64,000 nt of DNA from contig NC_081841.1 of NCBI RefSeq assembly GCF_963259705.1, positions 28,633,244 to 28,697,243 on the forward strand, in the 5' to 3' direction. The DNA comes from Myotis daubentonii. Its lineage: Eukaryota; Chordata; Mammalia; Chiroptera; Vespertilionidae. A program made the translations under genes and the position numbers. Shown piece by piece: positions 46,547 to 58,556 of the stretch; position 1 is the stretch's first letter, and each line of letters begins with the position of its first letter. A model generated the notes under the pieces. That model was given only the letters and a program-made list of their open reading frames with translations, was not told the DNA's origin and made no database searches.

Positions 46547-46547
46547 A
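46491..46547. repeat. (GT)n(GA)n microsatellite
   Basis: About 11 GT units run into about 18 GA units with one AA interruption. Confidence 0.95.
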
Positions 46548-46760
46548 GTATCAGATTCCTGTTTTCTGCTGATACTATGGGGCCAGCAGAGGTGAGGGGG
46601 CAGTTTTTCCATAGTCCTCAGATGAAGTAGGGCAGGTATTGCCAACAAGATTTTCTTTCCTTCCTTTATTAGTAGTTTCATGGTTTTAGATCTTATGTAA
46701 GACCAATAAAAGACGCTGAATTAATTTTTCAGTAGGGTGTTATGGGTAATTTTTTTGGTA

Positions 46761-47225
46761 TCCTATCTAATAAAGAGGTAATATGCAAATTGACAATCAC
46801 ATAAGATGGCCACCCCCATGTGGTCAAAGATGGCCACCAGAAGATGGCCTGCAAGGGAAGGCAGTTGGGGGTGGGGGGACCAGGCCTGCAGGGGAGGGCA
46901 GTTGGGGGGGACCAGGCCAGCAGGGGAGGGCAGTTAGGGGCAATTGGGCCAGCAAGGAAGCAGTTAGGCATTGTTCAGGCAGGCAGGGGAGTGGTTAGGG
47001 GATGATCAGACTGGCAGGAAAAAGCATTTAGGGGCAATCAGGCAGGCAGGCAGGCAAGCGGTTGGAAGCCAGCAGTCCCGGATTATGAGAGGGATGTCCC
47101 ACTGCTGGTTTAGGCCTGATCCTACAGGGACAGCCCTCAAAGAGTCCCAGATTGGAGAGGGTGCAGGCTGAGCTGAGGGACACACCTCCCCCCCCGTGCA
47201 CAAATTTCATGCACTGGGCCTCTAA
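46761..47225 (+). mobile_element. HeliBat-type Helitron, complete
   Basis: Starts TCCTATCTAATAAAGAGGTA and ends 'caaatttcatgcactgggcc' TCTAA, between A and T. It contains tandem-like 'gcaggggagggcagttgggg' units and 'aagatggccacc' blocks, as in the copy at 10384. Confidence 0.92.
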
Positions 47226-47239
47226 TATGATATATAACT

Positions 47240-48490
47240 ATTCTAATACAATTTATTGAAAAGATGATCTTTTCCCATTGAATTTTTTGGCACCTTTGTT
47301 GAAAATCAATTGACCACATAAATATGATGCTTTGTCCTGATTCTCAATTCTGTTCCACTAATCTATCCTTATGCCAATATCATATTGTCTTCATTACTGT
47401 TTTCTACTTATTTGTTTTTTAAAAATGACTTTATTGATATAACTGACATACAATAGACTGCATGTGCTTAAAGTGTACAGTTTGATAAGTTTTGAAAATG
47501 TATGCACCCATGAAATGATCACCATATTCAAGAGAATGAACATATCCATCATTCCCCAAAGTTTCCTTATGTTCCTTTGTAAACCTTCCCTCTGCCACTC
47601 CCTCCCTATGTCCATGAACTACTGATCTTTTTTTTTTTTCTGTTGCTACAGATTTGTTTTCAATTGATAGATTTTTTTTTTTTTTTTTTGGTAAGTGTAA
47701 TGATCAAATAGGTATTCTGTATCTGGATTCTTTCACTTGGCATAATTATTTGGAAATTCTTCTATGTTATGTTTATCAGTAGTTGATTCCTTTTTATTCC
47801 CAGGGAGCATTCCTTTATATAAATATACCACATTTTATTTATCCACTTATCTGTTGATAGACACTTTCTCGGGCTTATGGCTAATTACAAATAATGATGT
47901 TTTGAACATTCATGTACAAGTGTCTGTATAGACATGGACTGTCATTTCTCTTGGGTAAAATATAAGAGTGGAATAGCAGGGTGATATGCTAGATGTATAT
48001 TTAACATTTAAAATATTTCCAAATGATTTTTAAGTAGCTGTAACATATTTATATAACCACCACCAATATATCAGAGTTCTAATACCTCCGTATCTTGGGC
48101 AACACTTGGTATGGTCGATTTTTATTTTAGTTATTTTAATAGATGTGTGGTTTTATTTTGCATTTCCCTAATAACTGGTGATATTGAGCTTCTTTTTATG
48201 TGCTAATTGGCCATCTGTGTATCTTCTTTGGTAAAGTTTCCATTCACATAATTTGTCCATTTTAAAAAATGGGTTATTTTCTTATTATTGAGTTTTAAGC
48301 GTTCTTTATATAACCTAGATATGTCCTTTACAAACATGTGTTTTACACATTTTCTTCCAGCCTATATTTTGTCTTTTTATTTTATTAATAGTGGCTTTGA
48401 TGAGGACAAATTCTTAATTTTAATGAAGTCAAATTATCTTTTTTTTTTCTCTTACAGATCATACTTTTGGTTTTGCATCTAGGAAATCCT
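47240..48490 (-). mobile_element. L1 ORF2 3' region and 3' UTR, old
   Basis: Reverse L1 text: 'tttattgatataactgacat', 'atgcacccatgaaatgatca', 'attcctttatataaatatac', 'catttccctaataactggtg'. It has many stops. Confidence 0.75.
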
Positions 48491-48789
48491 TGCTTAACTC
48501 AAGGCCCCTCTTCTTCAGAGAAGAAATCTGAGCATTGGAGATGACTCATCCCAATTCTCACAGCTGCATTGTTTGCAGAGCCGTGAATAGAAGCCACCTC
48601 TTCTGTGCAGTCTCTTAAGGAGAGGCTACCTGGGCTGGGTGTCTTTCTTATACTTCTTTCAGGGTCTTTCAAGTTATAGATTTTGTAACACCACCATTTC
48701 CTCATTAATCCAGGGTTTAACATTTGAATTACCTTTCACTCATGCCTCTTAACATGTTTTATATAGCATTAATTATAAATATTGTCCTT
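48491..48789. other. Intronic DNA, nothing recognised
   Basis: Unique-looking sequence between the old L1 and a MIR. Confidence 0.35.
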
Positions 48790-48995
48790 TCTCTTTGGAA
48801 TGGTTGTCAGTAGACTTGAGTTTGAATTACAACTCCAATAATCACATTATCTGTGATCTGAGTCTCTCTAGAATTCTGGGTCTTTCTCTTTAAAACTTAG
48901 GGATTATACCTTATGCACAGAATTTTTGTAAAGATTGAATGAAGAACACAGACAGTAGCTGTATAAATACCAAGCAAATGTAGTTGCTGTTCATT
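48790..48995 (+). mobile_element. MIR SINE
   Basis: Forward MIR, diverged: 'agacttgagtttgaattaca', 'aacttagggattataccttat', 'gtaaagattgaatgaagaac'. Confidence 0.6.
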
Positions 48996-49082
48996 TTCTC
49001 CAATCTTGATTTCAGGAACAAAAAAGAGCAGTGAAATTAGAGCATAGTGACAGGAACAGAGAGTTAGAAAAGAAGGCGAAGC

Positions 49083-49305
49083 GCCCTGACCGGTTTGGCT
49101 CAGTGGATGGAGCGTGGGCCTGCGGACTGGGGGTCCCAGGTTTGGTTCCAGTCAGGGGCATGTGCCTTGGTTGCGGGCACGTCCCCGGTGGGGGTGTGCA
49201 GGGGGTGGCTGATCGATGTTTCTCTCTCATCGATGTTTCTAACTCTCTGTCCCTCTCCCTTCCTCTCTGTAAAAAATCAATAAAATATATTAAAAAGGAA
49301 AGAAA
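49083..49305 (+). mobile_element. Young Ves SINE with 17-bp target duplication
   Basis: Forward, full-length and close to the young Ves pattern ('gccctgaccggtttggctcag', 'cggactgggggtcccaggtt'). Flanking repeats AGAAAAGAAGGCGAAGC (49066-49082) and AGAAAAGAAGACGAAGC (49306-49322) differ at one base. The 108- to 136-aa frames here are read-through of the SINE. Confidence 0.95.
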
Positions 49306-49324
49306 AGAAAAGAAGACGAAGCAG

Positions 49325-49620
49325 TTAACTGGGTCCACATCTTTTAGGTCCTTGAAGTTTGTGGTAAGGTGTTTGGACTTTATTTCTAGTGCATTGGGGA
49401 GCCATTTGAAGGCAATTAAACAGGGGGCTGAAATGATCTGATTTTAGATGAAAAGAAAAAAGGATTATTGTGTCAGCTCTCTGAATTGCAGACAGGGCTT
49501 GGTAAGGAGACCAATTGTAGCTATTGTAATCATCTGGATGAGAGCTGAGTGTGAACTGGACCAGAGTGGTAGCAGAGGAAAGGGAGAGTAGATAGATATG
49601 TGATATCGATTTGGGAGGAT
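49325..49620 (+). mobile_element. Ancient L2-like repeat fragment
   Basis: Forward: 'gtgtttggactttatttcta', 'gggagccatttgaaggcaat', 'gctattgtaatcatctggat'. Near 49860-49945, 'acctagcacagttctagttc' also looks like an L2 end. Confidence 0.5.
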
Positions 49621-49959
49621 GTGTCCAATTAGGCTAGTCTCCTCCCTGTCCTATAAACATGCCTGCTCATTTCCATCCCTGTGACTTTTCATGTTCTTTG
49701 GCTTGCCCTGTCTCACTTTCAAAGTCCCATATCAAATGTCTTTTTCTTCATTCATTTTTCTCGTGAGTATTCTACTTTTTCTTTTCTCTGAAGTTCTAAA
49801 GCAAACATGCACTGTCCATTTTTCACTTTTGTCAGTTTTGTGTTCTCACTTCTAGATCAGCAAGCTCCCTGACAGCAACACCTTATTCTTTATATCCGTG
49901 TCTCCACAGGACCTAGCACAGTTCTAGTTCCACAATAAATGGATAATGAATAACTAACT

Positions 49960-51685
49960 GATAATAACATGGCATCTCTGGTAAAAATTTAAAGAAATGA
50001 CAACATCCACAAATCCAAATCTTTAATAATTGGTCTATGAAAGTAATTACATATCAAACATGGCCATGCTGAGGAAACTGACTTGCTGTAATTCACTAAT
50101 AGAAACATCACAATGTGGGTGAGGTATGAAGTGAGAATTTTCTAGGACAACTGGATGGAGTCCCTAGGCTCAGCCTCGGGTCATCCTTTCATGCTGTTGC
50201 AAGCTGCACATTTGAGTTGTGGCTGAAGCAACAGAGAGAAGCTGGAGCTGAAAGCAATACTATATTTCTTTCCATCTTTAGGAAATTCTTTTTTTTTAAA
50301 TGTTAAGTATTGCTGAGAAATCCAAGAGGACACTGTGTGACTCTTCAGTACACCACATGGTGATGTAAGCTGAATTGTCTAAAGAGGGTCAAGGAAAATT
50401 ACAATTATTGCAAGACTTAAATCTTGTGAAAGGTAGTCAGAAACCAAAGAATTATAGGCTGAATATCTATGTATAGAAAGAGATTTCACATAAAGTACTA
50501 AATGTGTTTGAACAAATGCCACCCAACCTATTTGATTGTGTAATTTTCTGAAAGAATTACACAGTACAGGCATGTTTTATATATGTCTTTGTTGATCCAT
50601 GAACAGGACAAGCCATAGATAATTAAGGCTGAAATTGTATATATATCAATTGTAAAAAAATAAAAGAAATAAAAATCCACAGTCTTCAAACTCACCATTA
50701 AGGCTCCTTTCATCTCATAGTTCACTAGCAAATTGAACATATAAAGCACCTTTCACACAGAAAGCCAGAGAGCAAAGCACTAAAGCAAAACAAATACCAG
50801 TGATTAAGGAAAATTGAAAGCAGCAGTAAAAATATGTTTCTTTAGTCTACTTTTAAATACGGACTGGGAGCTGCAAATAACTCGGAGTATATATAAGTGG
50901 TAATTTTTTTTTGTCTTCATGATTTTATGGTGTTGAATACAAATAAGGAACAAAATTGTTAATGTAAAAATAGCAAAAATATTTTGAGATTATTTATTTT
51001 AAATATTTACCTGAATTTGTTTAGTGATAATTTTAAAACTCACACAATTGTTCTTAGGCTGAATAATTTTGACATGCTTTAGACTGAATTTAAGTGATTT
51101 TAGGAGAAATGGTTTAAAATGTTCTTTCCTAACCTGAGAAGTATCAAACATTCAGATCTTTAGAGTATTAGTGGACAATGTAAAGAGTTCAGAGTGAATA
51201 TTTTATTCTGTGCATTGAACAGTATTTAGATAATTTACCAGGGGATTTACAGCTCTTCAAAGGGATAAAGTTGAACTGTTTAGAAGAGTCAGTGAAACAC
51301 TTGGGTGCTGATTTCATGGTGAATGGCTGTTGTCAATCATTGCTTCTTTTAGCATAACCAGTGGCCCACTGAAATGTTTCAAAGAATACTCTGGCAGCCA
51401 TGAATTTGGAGAAAGGAGGATAAAATGGAAATTGTACAGTTCTCACTTTTTATCTATAAATTATTTCAACAATGCTGTTAAAGAAATGGCAGTTTATTAC
51501 AGGAAGATCATTGATTTTGGTGAATACACAGCAAGGTCAAAGTAAAATATATATTTCTAATTAAGATGCTACATTCTCTTCTTCCCGCTCTCACTGCCTC
51601 TCTCACTATTTTAATGCTCTCATTCTCTTTCTCTCTCTCTTTTTAAATTCTTGCATTATTACTCATTATATTATTTTCTTTAAAA
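49960..51685. other. Intronic DNA, nothing recognised
   Basis: About 1.7 kb of unique-looking AT-rich intron inside the 18.9-kb intron. No exon with borders seen. Confidence 0.4.
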
Positions 51686-52290
51686 TTTTTTAAAATTAAA
51701 TTTATTGGGGTGACATTGATTCACAAAACCATACAGGTTTCCGGTGTACAATTCAAAACATCATCTGCACCCTGCATTGTGCCCCCCTAGCCCCAAGCAA
51801 AGTCTCTTTCTGTCCCCATTTTGCCCCCTTTGCCCACCTCCACTTTATCCTCCCACTCCCTTTCCCTCTGGCTAAAACCGCACTATTGTCTGTATCCATG
51901 TGCTATGCATATATGATTTTTTGCTTAATCCCATTACCTTCTTTCATCCAGCCCCACAACCCTCTTCCTCTCTGATAGCTGTCAGTCTGTTCCATGTATC
52001 CATGTCTCTGGTTCTATTTTTTTCATTAGATTCCACATTTAAGTAAGATCATATGGTATTTGTCTTTCTCTGTCTGGCTTATTTCACTTAGCATAATAAT
52101 CTCCAGGTCCATCCATGCTGTTGCAACAGCTGATTTACTTTCCTTTTTTTTTTTTTTAACAGCTGAGTAGTAGTCCATTGTGTAAATGTACCACAGCTTT
52201 TTTATACACTCATCTTCCAATGGGCACTTGCACTGTTTCCAGATCTTGGCTATTGTAAATAATGTTACAGTGCACATAGGATAGGATGCC
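51686..52290 (-). mobile_element. L1 3' end, 5'-truncated
   Basis: On the minus strand an ORF2 C-terminal stretch is still readable (KKLWYIYTMDYYSAVKKKKK, ATAWMDLEIIMLSEISQTEK). The L1 3' UTR follows, ending in 'tcaccccaataaatttaatt'. Truncated near 52290. Confidence 0.92.
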
Positions 52291-53019
52291 AACATACTCA
52301 TGTTAACAGTTGTTTACGTATATCATTTTCTCATTTCTGAGTTCAAGACCTTTGAACCACCTCATGTTTACTGATGACCATAAGTCTCTACTCACACATC
52401 TACCAAACTTAAAAATTACCAAGCAGAGCTTAAGAAAAGCAGGAGGCAGCAAGAGCAATAAGAAATATAAGGAATTGTCATTCTCTCCAACCCTCTCCCC
52501 CAATATTGTTTGGTTCCCACAGTTAACTACTGGAGAGAAATTCTGGGTGTATTTCCTTTGAGCTTACAATGTTGGTAGAGATAAAGGAGGTGCCTTTTGT
52601 TATTAGGGTGAGTGAAGCATTTGTTAAACTTGGCTAGAGCCCATGCTAATAGAATTTTGGGAGGTCTAGTGATTTTTTTAAAGCTATTTATAGGTTACTC
52701 CTCATTATGCAACTCAGAGGATATTTTGAGTATTAATGAGTTTGCAGGATTATTCCATGAACTGCTTTGATTTTGTTGGCTGAAGTGTATTTTATAAATA
52801 ATAACTTACTATTGTAGAATGTATGCAGATTCACATTTTGTGGGGGTTTTTTCTCAAGGATTATGCAGAATTTCTCAATCAGGTAGATTTTGAAATGTGA
52901 AAAATAACTATGAATTATCAAAATTTACAAAGAAGTCTGGTGCACATTAAGTATGTTCAATCAATGTTTAGTTCCATTTCTTTTCAACGATATTGCTAGA
53001 CTGCTTTTGTAGTCCCCAT
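52291..53019. other. Intronic DNA, nothing recognised
   Basis: Unique-looking AT-rich intron. Confidence 0.4.
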
Positions 53020-53165
53020 TCCTTATGTCTCTGGGACTATTTTCAAAATCCTAAAGCACTTGCTGAAAATGTACATTCCTTGGCGAGGCTCCCCAAAAAT
53101 TCTGATTTATGAGGTGGGGGTGAGGCTGTCAAACAACACTCAATTGAATATTAACACAGTTTCTG
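53020..53165 (+). mobile_element. MER5A-like hAT fragment
   Basis: Forward, diverged: 'cttgctgaaaatgtacattc', 'ggcgaggctccccaaaaatt', 'ctgatttatgaggtgggggt'. Confidence 0.5.
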
Positions 53166-53443
53166 GAAAAATGCTGTAGGATAATAAAATTTTGCCTCTA
53201 GTATTTCCTTAAGATAAAATATATTATATTTGAGTAAGTAAGTATTTAAAATTAGAACATTTTAATAGGAGACAGATATCATGTAGGGTCAATTTGAGCA
53301 CTAGATATTCAAAATTTCTGGACTTCTTCAAGAACTTTATCAATATTCTCTTTGGCCCTTTAAATCATGTGTAATTCACTCTGGTAACTAGACTATGTTA
53401 CCAATAGACTATGATACACAGATGTGATATGTTATGAGGTGAA

Positions 53444-53562
53444 GTAAGTAGAGAAATGTGGAAGTAACGTTTGAGATTAATTTTAATAGAATAAAAAAAT
53501 GATGTAAGTAGAGAAATGTCAAGTAACGTTTGAGATTAATTTTAATAGAATAAAAAAATGAT
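53444..53562 (+). repeat. 60-bp tandem duplication
   Basis: Two adjacent copies (53444-53503 and 53504-53562) each start GTAAGTAGAGAAATGT and end AATAAAAAAATGAT. They differ only in a small GGA/CA difference, so the duplication is recent. Confidence 0.97.
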
Positions 53563-53567
53563 GGTCA

Positions 53568-53796
53568 TGCCCAGAAACATAGAAGCATTGAACAGACTGT
53601 GTACTCTTGGAAGGTGGAGGTGGGAAGAGATCAACCAAAGAACTTGTATGCATATATGCATTACCCATGGACATAGACAAAAAAGCCTGGCGCAGGGGAT
53701 GGGGGCCAGCTAGAAGGGGCCAATGGGCAGGGGCAGGGGGGGGGGGAGGAGAGGGAAGGTGACATGTATAATACTTTCAACAATAAAGATTTAATT
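53568..53796 (+). mobile_element. Short L1 3' end with 15-bp target duplication
   Basis: A 229-bp insertion of L1 3' UTR ('aacttgtatgcatatatgca', a G-run, 'actttcaacaataaagattt'). It is flanked by AAAAAATGATGGTCA at 53553-53567 and 53797-53811. It landed exactly at the right edge of the 60-bp tandem duplication. Confidence 0.92.
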
Positions 53797-53860
53797 AAAA
53801 AATGATGGTCAGGAACAGACTTAATTATCCACCTTCTTTTGCTTCTAGAAAAGATTCTGC

Positions 53861-54210
53861 CAAACAAAATAAAAATAGACTCATAGATACAGAGAACAAA
53901 CTGACAGCTGTCAGAGGGGAGGGAGTCGGGGGCTGGGTAAAAAAAAGGTTATGGGATTAAGCAACAAACAAACAAACAAACAAACAAAGAGACCATCACA
54001 GACAGATAACAGTATAGTGATTATCAGAGGGAAAGGGGTGGGAGGAGGTAGAAGAGGGTAAAGGAGAAATAAATGGTGGTGGATGGAGACTTGGCTTGGG
54101 GCAGTGAACCCACAATACAACATACAGATGATGTATCATAGACTTGTGCACCTGAAACCTACATAATTTTATTAACCAACGTCACCCCAATAGGTTCAAT
54201 TAAAAAAAAA
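53861..54210 (+). mobile_element. L1 3' end, second insertion
   Basis: Forward L1 3' UTR ('actcatagatacagagaaca', (AAAC)n at 53966-53989, 'acgtcaccccaataggttca') with an A tail. Flanking AAAGATTCTGC occurs at 53850-53860 and 54212-54222. Confidence 0.88.
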
Positions 54211-54222
54211 GAAAGATTCTGC

Positions 54223-54875
54223 ACAAGTGTATTTATCTAGATGATCTCCGTGTGCTGACTCGTAATTGTACACCTCAGATTTTGGAAAATGCTGAAAGAG
54301 CCGAGTTCTGCTCTGGATAATGGTGCAAGGATGTTGGCAGATCATTATGCTTCTTGATTTTATGGAGGTTCGTTTCATACTTTCAATGAGGTACACAGTT
54401 GAGGAAGATCTAGTACCAGATGGTAATGTTGGCTGGGAGTGGTTTTACTCACCTACATTTGGCAGCTCTACTTGGAAGTGGTGCTTTCAACGCCTGAAAC
54501 TTCCAGTCTGCACCATTTAACATGATCATTGAGAAGCTTTAGGTGGTGCAGATACAATAACACATCTCATTAAAGGTCTTGTAACTATGAACATCTGACA
54601 TCTGTGCTGAAAACAGAACTGGATGCGGCCTTCAAGTAGTTATAGATTCCAGTGGTATGTTGTTTTTTAAAGACACTACTGACGTTCGTTATATTAACCA
54701 GACTATTAATTTCTGGAGGCATTTTTCACTTGGAGAAATAGATTATAAGTGAACGGGCTGCCCATTTGAAAGATAGTCTCCTCTTAAATGGGTTCCCTCT
54801 TTTCCAGAATTTAAACAATGATTTTAGCCGATGACTCAGTTGTCGTTTAGTAATAGCTATGCTGACTTGAATACC
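54223..54875. other. Intronic DNA, no repeat recognised
   Basis: Text with fewer A/T runs than its surroundings and open frames of 66 aa on both strands. I see no splice-bordered exon in the transporter frame and no known protein. Confidence 0.35.
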
Positions 54876-54879
54876 TATA

Positions 54880-55055
54880 TTGTGCTCGGATACTTTACTA
54901 GTATATATAAGCTGTGAATATATAAATGGCCCTCCAAGGTATTTCCATTTTGTGGATGAGAGACCTGGGTCTCTGAGAGGTTAAGGGACTTGCTGAAAAC
55001 CATGAGAACTCCAAAGTGACAGAGCCAGGATCATGCCAGCTGTGCGGCTGCCCAA
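54880..55055 (-). mobile_element. MIR SINE
   Basis: Reverse MIR: 'ccattttgtggatgagagac', 'gaggttaagggacttgctga', 'gtgacagagccaggatcatg'. Confidence 0.75.
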
Positions 55056-55871
55056 TGAGGGTCTCTGTCGGTCTTGTCACCAGTCCCTGCAGTGTGTACA
55101 GGAACAGTTAATATCCATTTCTATAAACTTCAACAAGCAGCTGTTGCTAAAAATTTCTTCAGTTAGTGTTTAAACTGAAAAAAAATTTTTTTTAAAGCAA
55201 CCAGATTTAGCCTTTAAGGAGCTTATTATTCAAATAATTCTTTTACACAGTAATGAATAACACCCTGATTCTTTATACACATTTTTAGGTGCTTTAACTT
55301 AGGTTTTAAAAATACCTAATGGCTCTTCTTGTTAGAGATTTTAATGAAATTAGGAAATAACAGGTAACCAAATCAAAGTGCGTTCATCCTAAATTTGGCC
55401 CACTCCTCACAGCTGCAGAAATTCATTTTTACCCAATTCCCCATCCCCCTTTGCAAAGTCCTAAAGCACAAACCCATTGGGAGTCCCCTCTATCTCCCAG
55501 AGGAAATATTTCATTCATATAATGTCTCCTTTGTAATCCACACAGAGAAATGTCATTTTGATTAAACACAACTCAATGACTAAGACCACAGCACAATATA
55601 TTCTCCAGAGCTATCTTCCAGAACAACCGATTGCTTGCCTGTCTTCATCCTCTAGAGTCTTATTTAATCAAAATGATGTTGCTAATTAAGGATTAAACTT
55701 ATGAATAGAATAACAATAAAAGATTTTTCTTTCTCCTTTGGGCAGGTCAAGGAGGCAGAATTTTCTATAAAGAAGTGAAAAGTTCCTTCCACCTTGGGTG
55801 AAACTTCATCATTCTATGACATTTGGACTTAATCCAAAATAGGCCTGAGTGCTTTGTAATATTAATATAAT

Positions 55872-55872
<1 letters not shown>
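55056..55872. other. Intronic DNA, nothing recognised
   Basis: Unique-looking sequence. Some short blocks (for example 55560-55740) are non-repetitive, but I cannot assess conservation. Confidence 0.4.

Positions 55873-55925
<53 letters not shown>
55873..55925. repeat. (AG)n microsatellite
   Basis: About 26 uninterrupted AG units. Confidence 0.97.
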
Positions 55926-55927
<2 letters not shown>

Positions 55928-56420
55928 CTAACTGCCTTGGATAACTACATGTACCTAGCTAACATTTTTTTTCATTTAATGATTTTAATATAAATTTTCT
56001 GAAAACATTTTGTCTGATGCTCTTTGGGCATTGCTTTATCTATTGCTAACATTATTCATTGTTAACGTTGGAAAGTCAGACCGTTTTAGAAAAATGTTGG
56101 CAACCCATTTCACAGAAAAGTGTGAACAAAAGATGTAATGTATCTCAGACCTGTTTGACATCCACTGGTGAATAATAAAAAACACAACAAAATTCTCTAT
56201 GAAATGCTCTACCTTAAGATAAAATTTCCATTTTTTTGAATTCATAATTGGTAATAAAAATTGGTTCCTCAAAACCACATAAAACTGTATAAGAACTCAT
56301 CAGAAGAGGCCAAGACTCACAGAAACGTGGTTTGGTTGTCAAGGAATACAAACTCTTTCAGATGATGGGGCCAATGTGGATGCAAAGCAGAGATACTGGT
56401 TGATGTTTTAAAAAATTATA
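55926..56420. other. Intronic DNA, nothing recognised
   Basis: AT-rich intron; the 80-aa minus frame matches nothing known to me. Confidence 0.4.
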
Positions 56421-56421
56421 C

Positions 56422-56568
56422 AAGCCCTGGCCGGTGTAGCTCAGTTGGTTGGGTATCCTCCTGTGCGCCAAAAGGTTGCTGGAATCCCTGATAGGGGTGT
56501 GCAGGAGGCAACCAATTGATATTTCTCATCCCTCATCCATGTTTCTCTCTCCCAGTCCCTTTCTCTCA

Positions 56569-56611
<43 letters not shown>

Positions 56612-56612
56612 A
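56422..56612 (+). mobile_element. Ves-type SINE with (AAAT)n tail
   Basis: Forward: 'gccctggccggtgtagctcag', 'ttggttgggtatcctcctgt', 'caggaggcaaccaattgata'. It ends in about ten AAAT units. The head differs from the main Ves copies and represents another subfamily. Confidence 0.85.
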
Positions 56613-56699
56613 TATTGTGCAGTACTTCTATCCTTTTCATATTCTCTCTGTTTTGCCCTCTGAATGTATAATCCCTGCTAAATTAGTCCAATCCAATGT

Positions 56700-56802
56700 A
56701 ATAACTCATAATAATAGCTACTGCTTATTGATCACCTACTATGTGCCAGGTTCTCTGCCGGCAGTGTATACATTATTACCTCTAATAAAAGCCAAGAAGA
56801 GG
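56700..56802 (-). mobile_element. MIR/L2-like repeat, left part (split by provirus)
   Basis: 'ctactgcttattgatcacct' and 'actatgtgccaggttctctg' begin an ancient reverse MIR-like repeat. It resumes after the provirus at 62826-62955 ('aatgaccgaggtcaagcagt'). The last four bases, GAGG, are the target duplication. Confidence 0.6.
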
Positions 56803-57316
56803 TGTAAGGTCCCAAGACCCCCGGTGAGTCCGACGGAGGGGGCGACGACCCCAAGTCAAACGCGGAGACCGAAACTTGATGCAAAAGCAAGAGGTTCTTT
56901 ATTACAAGCGCAGCGCAGGGGCTCTCAGGCAGACAGACAGCAACACAAGGGAAGTGCTGGCTGACTGGAGCCCCGAGCAATTGCAGGACATGAGTTTATA
57001 AAGGCAAAAACCACACGCAGGTGGCCGGTAAAACAGGGAACTAGGTTAACAGTTAACAGTTGACTCATCTCCTAGGGGGCAGACCTGTGTTAGTAGTTGA
57101 CTCCTTTCCTAAGGGGCAGGGTGGTCTGTCTTTACACATACCGATCCCAAGAAGAGATAAGATAGCTATGCTATGACCAGACCAGGGCACCAGAGCTTAC
57201 TGGAAAGGTCAGTTAAAACACAGGAGGAGGGGGGGTTTTCTCTTTGTTCTTACAATAACCAGGGCTTACTGGAAAAGTTAGTTAAGAGGGGGAAGGGAGG
57301 TTTCAGCGGCCTTACA
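56803..57316 (-). repeat. 3' LTR of the provirus (514 bp)
   Basis: On the minus strand it begins TGTAAGGCCGCTGAAACC and ends GGGACCTTACA, with perfect short inverted ends. U3 runs from 57316 to the TATA-like TTTATAAA at 56995-57002. A polyadenylation signal AATAAA lies at 56898-56903, about 95 bp further on. I find no difference from the 5' LTR. Confidence 0.95.
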
Positions 57317-57332
57317 TTCCCCCCTTTTCTTT
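57317..57332 (-). other. Polypurine tract of the provirus
   Basis: AAAGAAAAGGGGGGAA on the minus strand directly abuts the 3' LTR. In retroviruses this tract primes plus-strand DNA synthesis. Confidence 0.92.
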
Positions 57333-58556
57333 GAACTTCCTTCTCAATCATGAGACGGACTGCACTTTTATTTCACCGTCGCTAGGGGCCCATAGTGAGC
57401 ACACAGAACTATCAACTGAACTATTTTATACACTCAACAAATGGTCCGGTGGAAGGGAAAGAAACCATTTTAGATTTAACAACTTCCATTGAAATAGGAT
57501 TTTTCTTCTTAAAATTCCTCCATGGCTATTAAAAAGCCAAATCAAGATAAATTTATTTACTGTCCTGATGTTTGCATAAACACAACAAGAATGGTAACTG
57601 ACTACCTTTGCTGGAATTTCATGGTTGAACCTTAATGTGCCCCGTAGGGCCAGGAAGCCAAGCCATCCAGCTGCCATCAAGCCTGCCTGCAGTATCTGCT
57701 GAGTTAGGTGAATCCCTCACCTGTAGCAACTCTACCTGAGCCCACGCTCCAGGCTTTAAGGCCCATCTCAGTAGCCCTCCTACTCATTGCGGCCCAGAGT
57801 GTGTGGGGGTTTCGCAGAGATGCAGAGGCATCCTTATTGCTCCCCTTCTACTCTTACCAACCGCCAGTGATGGTAGGGCATGGGCCTGACGCTCCAGCGC
57901 CAGCCATCTTCAGGGCTCCCAGGCAGGACACCAGGCTTTCTTCGTGGCATTCTTAGTGGGTTCAAGTCTTTAGAGCTCAGGCAGGGCTCTTTAAAACATG
58001 ATACTCCAGTCAAAGTTTTCCATTAATAAAACCATTATTAGGAACCAGTCTCATTGGATCTATGCAAAGAAACGTACTTATTTAGCATTGCCAGATTTCG
58101 GAGGAATTACATAAGGAGAAAAACATACTGATTTACTCTAAGATTTTCTGACTTTCCTTGCTAATTCCTTTTCATGGATTTAAAACAAAACAGTAATTGT
58201 TGGTATAAAACCTTCTTTCTATGCATAACCATGCCTCAGACTTTCTAGTCTAAATAGGCTTTTTCCAGCTTCAGTACCCCTGACATGGGCATGGTGACCC
58301 AGGCCTGCAAGACAGTATTATAGGCTGTCAACTGTTAGCTGTCTCTCAACAGAGACTAAAACCTGATGGGCACCCTTCCCTGCCCAGTTGGGCACCTGCC
58401 CCCTTGGCAGCTAGGCACCCTTTACTTTTGGGGGTCACCCCACACAGCTCCCTTCCAGGACAGCCAACATACATTCAAACCTGCAAAAGAATCAAAGGTT
58501 AATATAACATAAACATAATATTGGCATCATGCCGCTTCAGGTAGCCAAATCTACCA
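57333..58556 (-). other. Proviral interior downstream of pol, no env recognised
   Basis: About 1.2 kb where env and its 3' part would be expected. Short open frames (84 aa at 57426-57680) lack anything I can call surface or transmembrane envelope. Near 58370-58420 there are repeated 'gggcacc'-type units. It may be deleted env plus unrelated sequence. Confidence 0.5.

Noticed and set aside
54223..54530. Possible extra exon or gene fragment with frames on both strands
   Set aside because: No splice borders in the transporter frame and no recognisable protein.
6029..56612. tRNA gene calls over the SINE heads
   Set aside because: The tRNA-like parts have decayed cloverleaves and belong to Ves SINEs; they are not tRNA genes.
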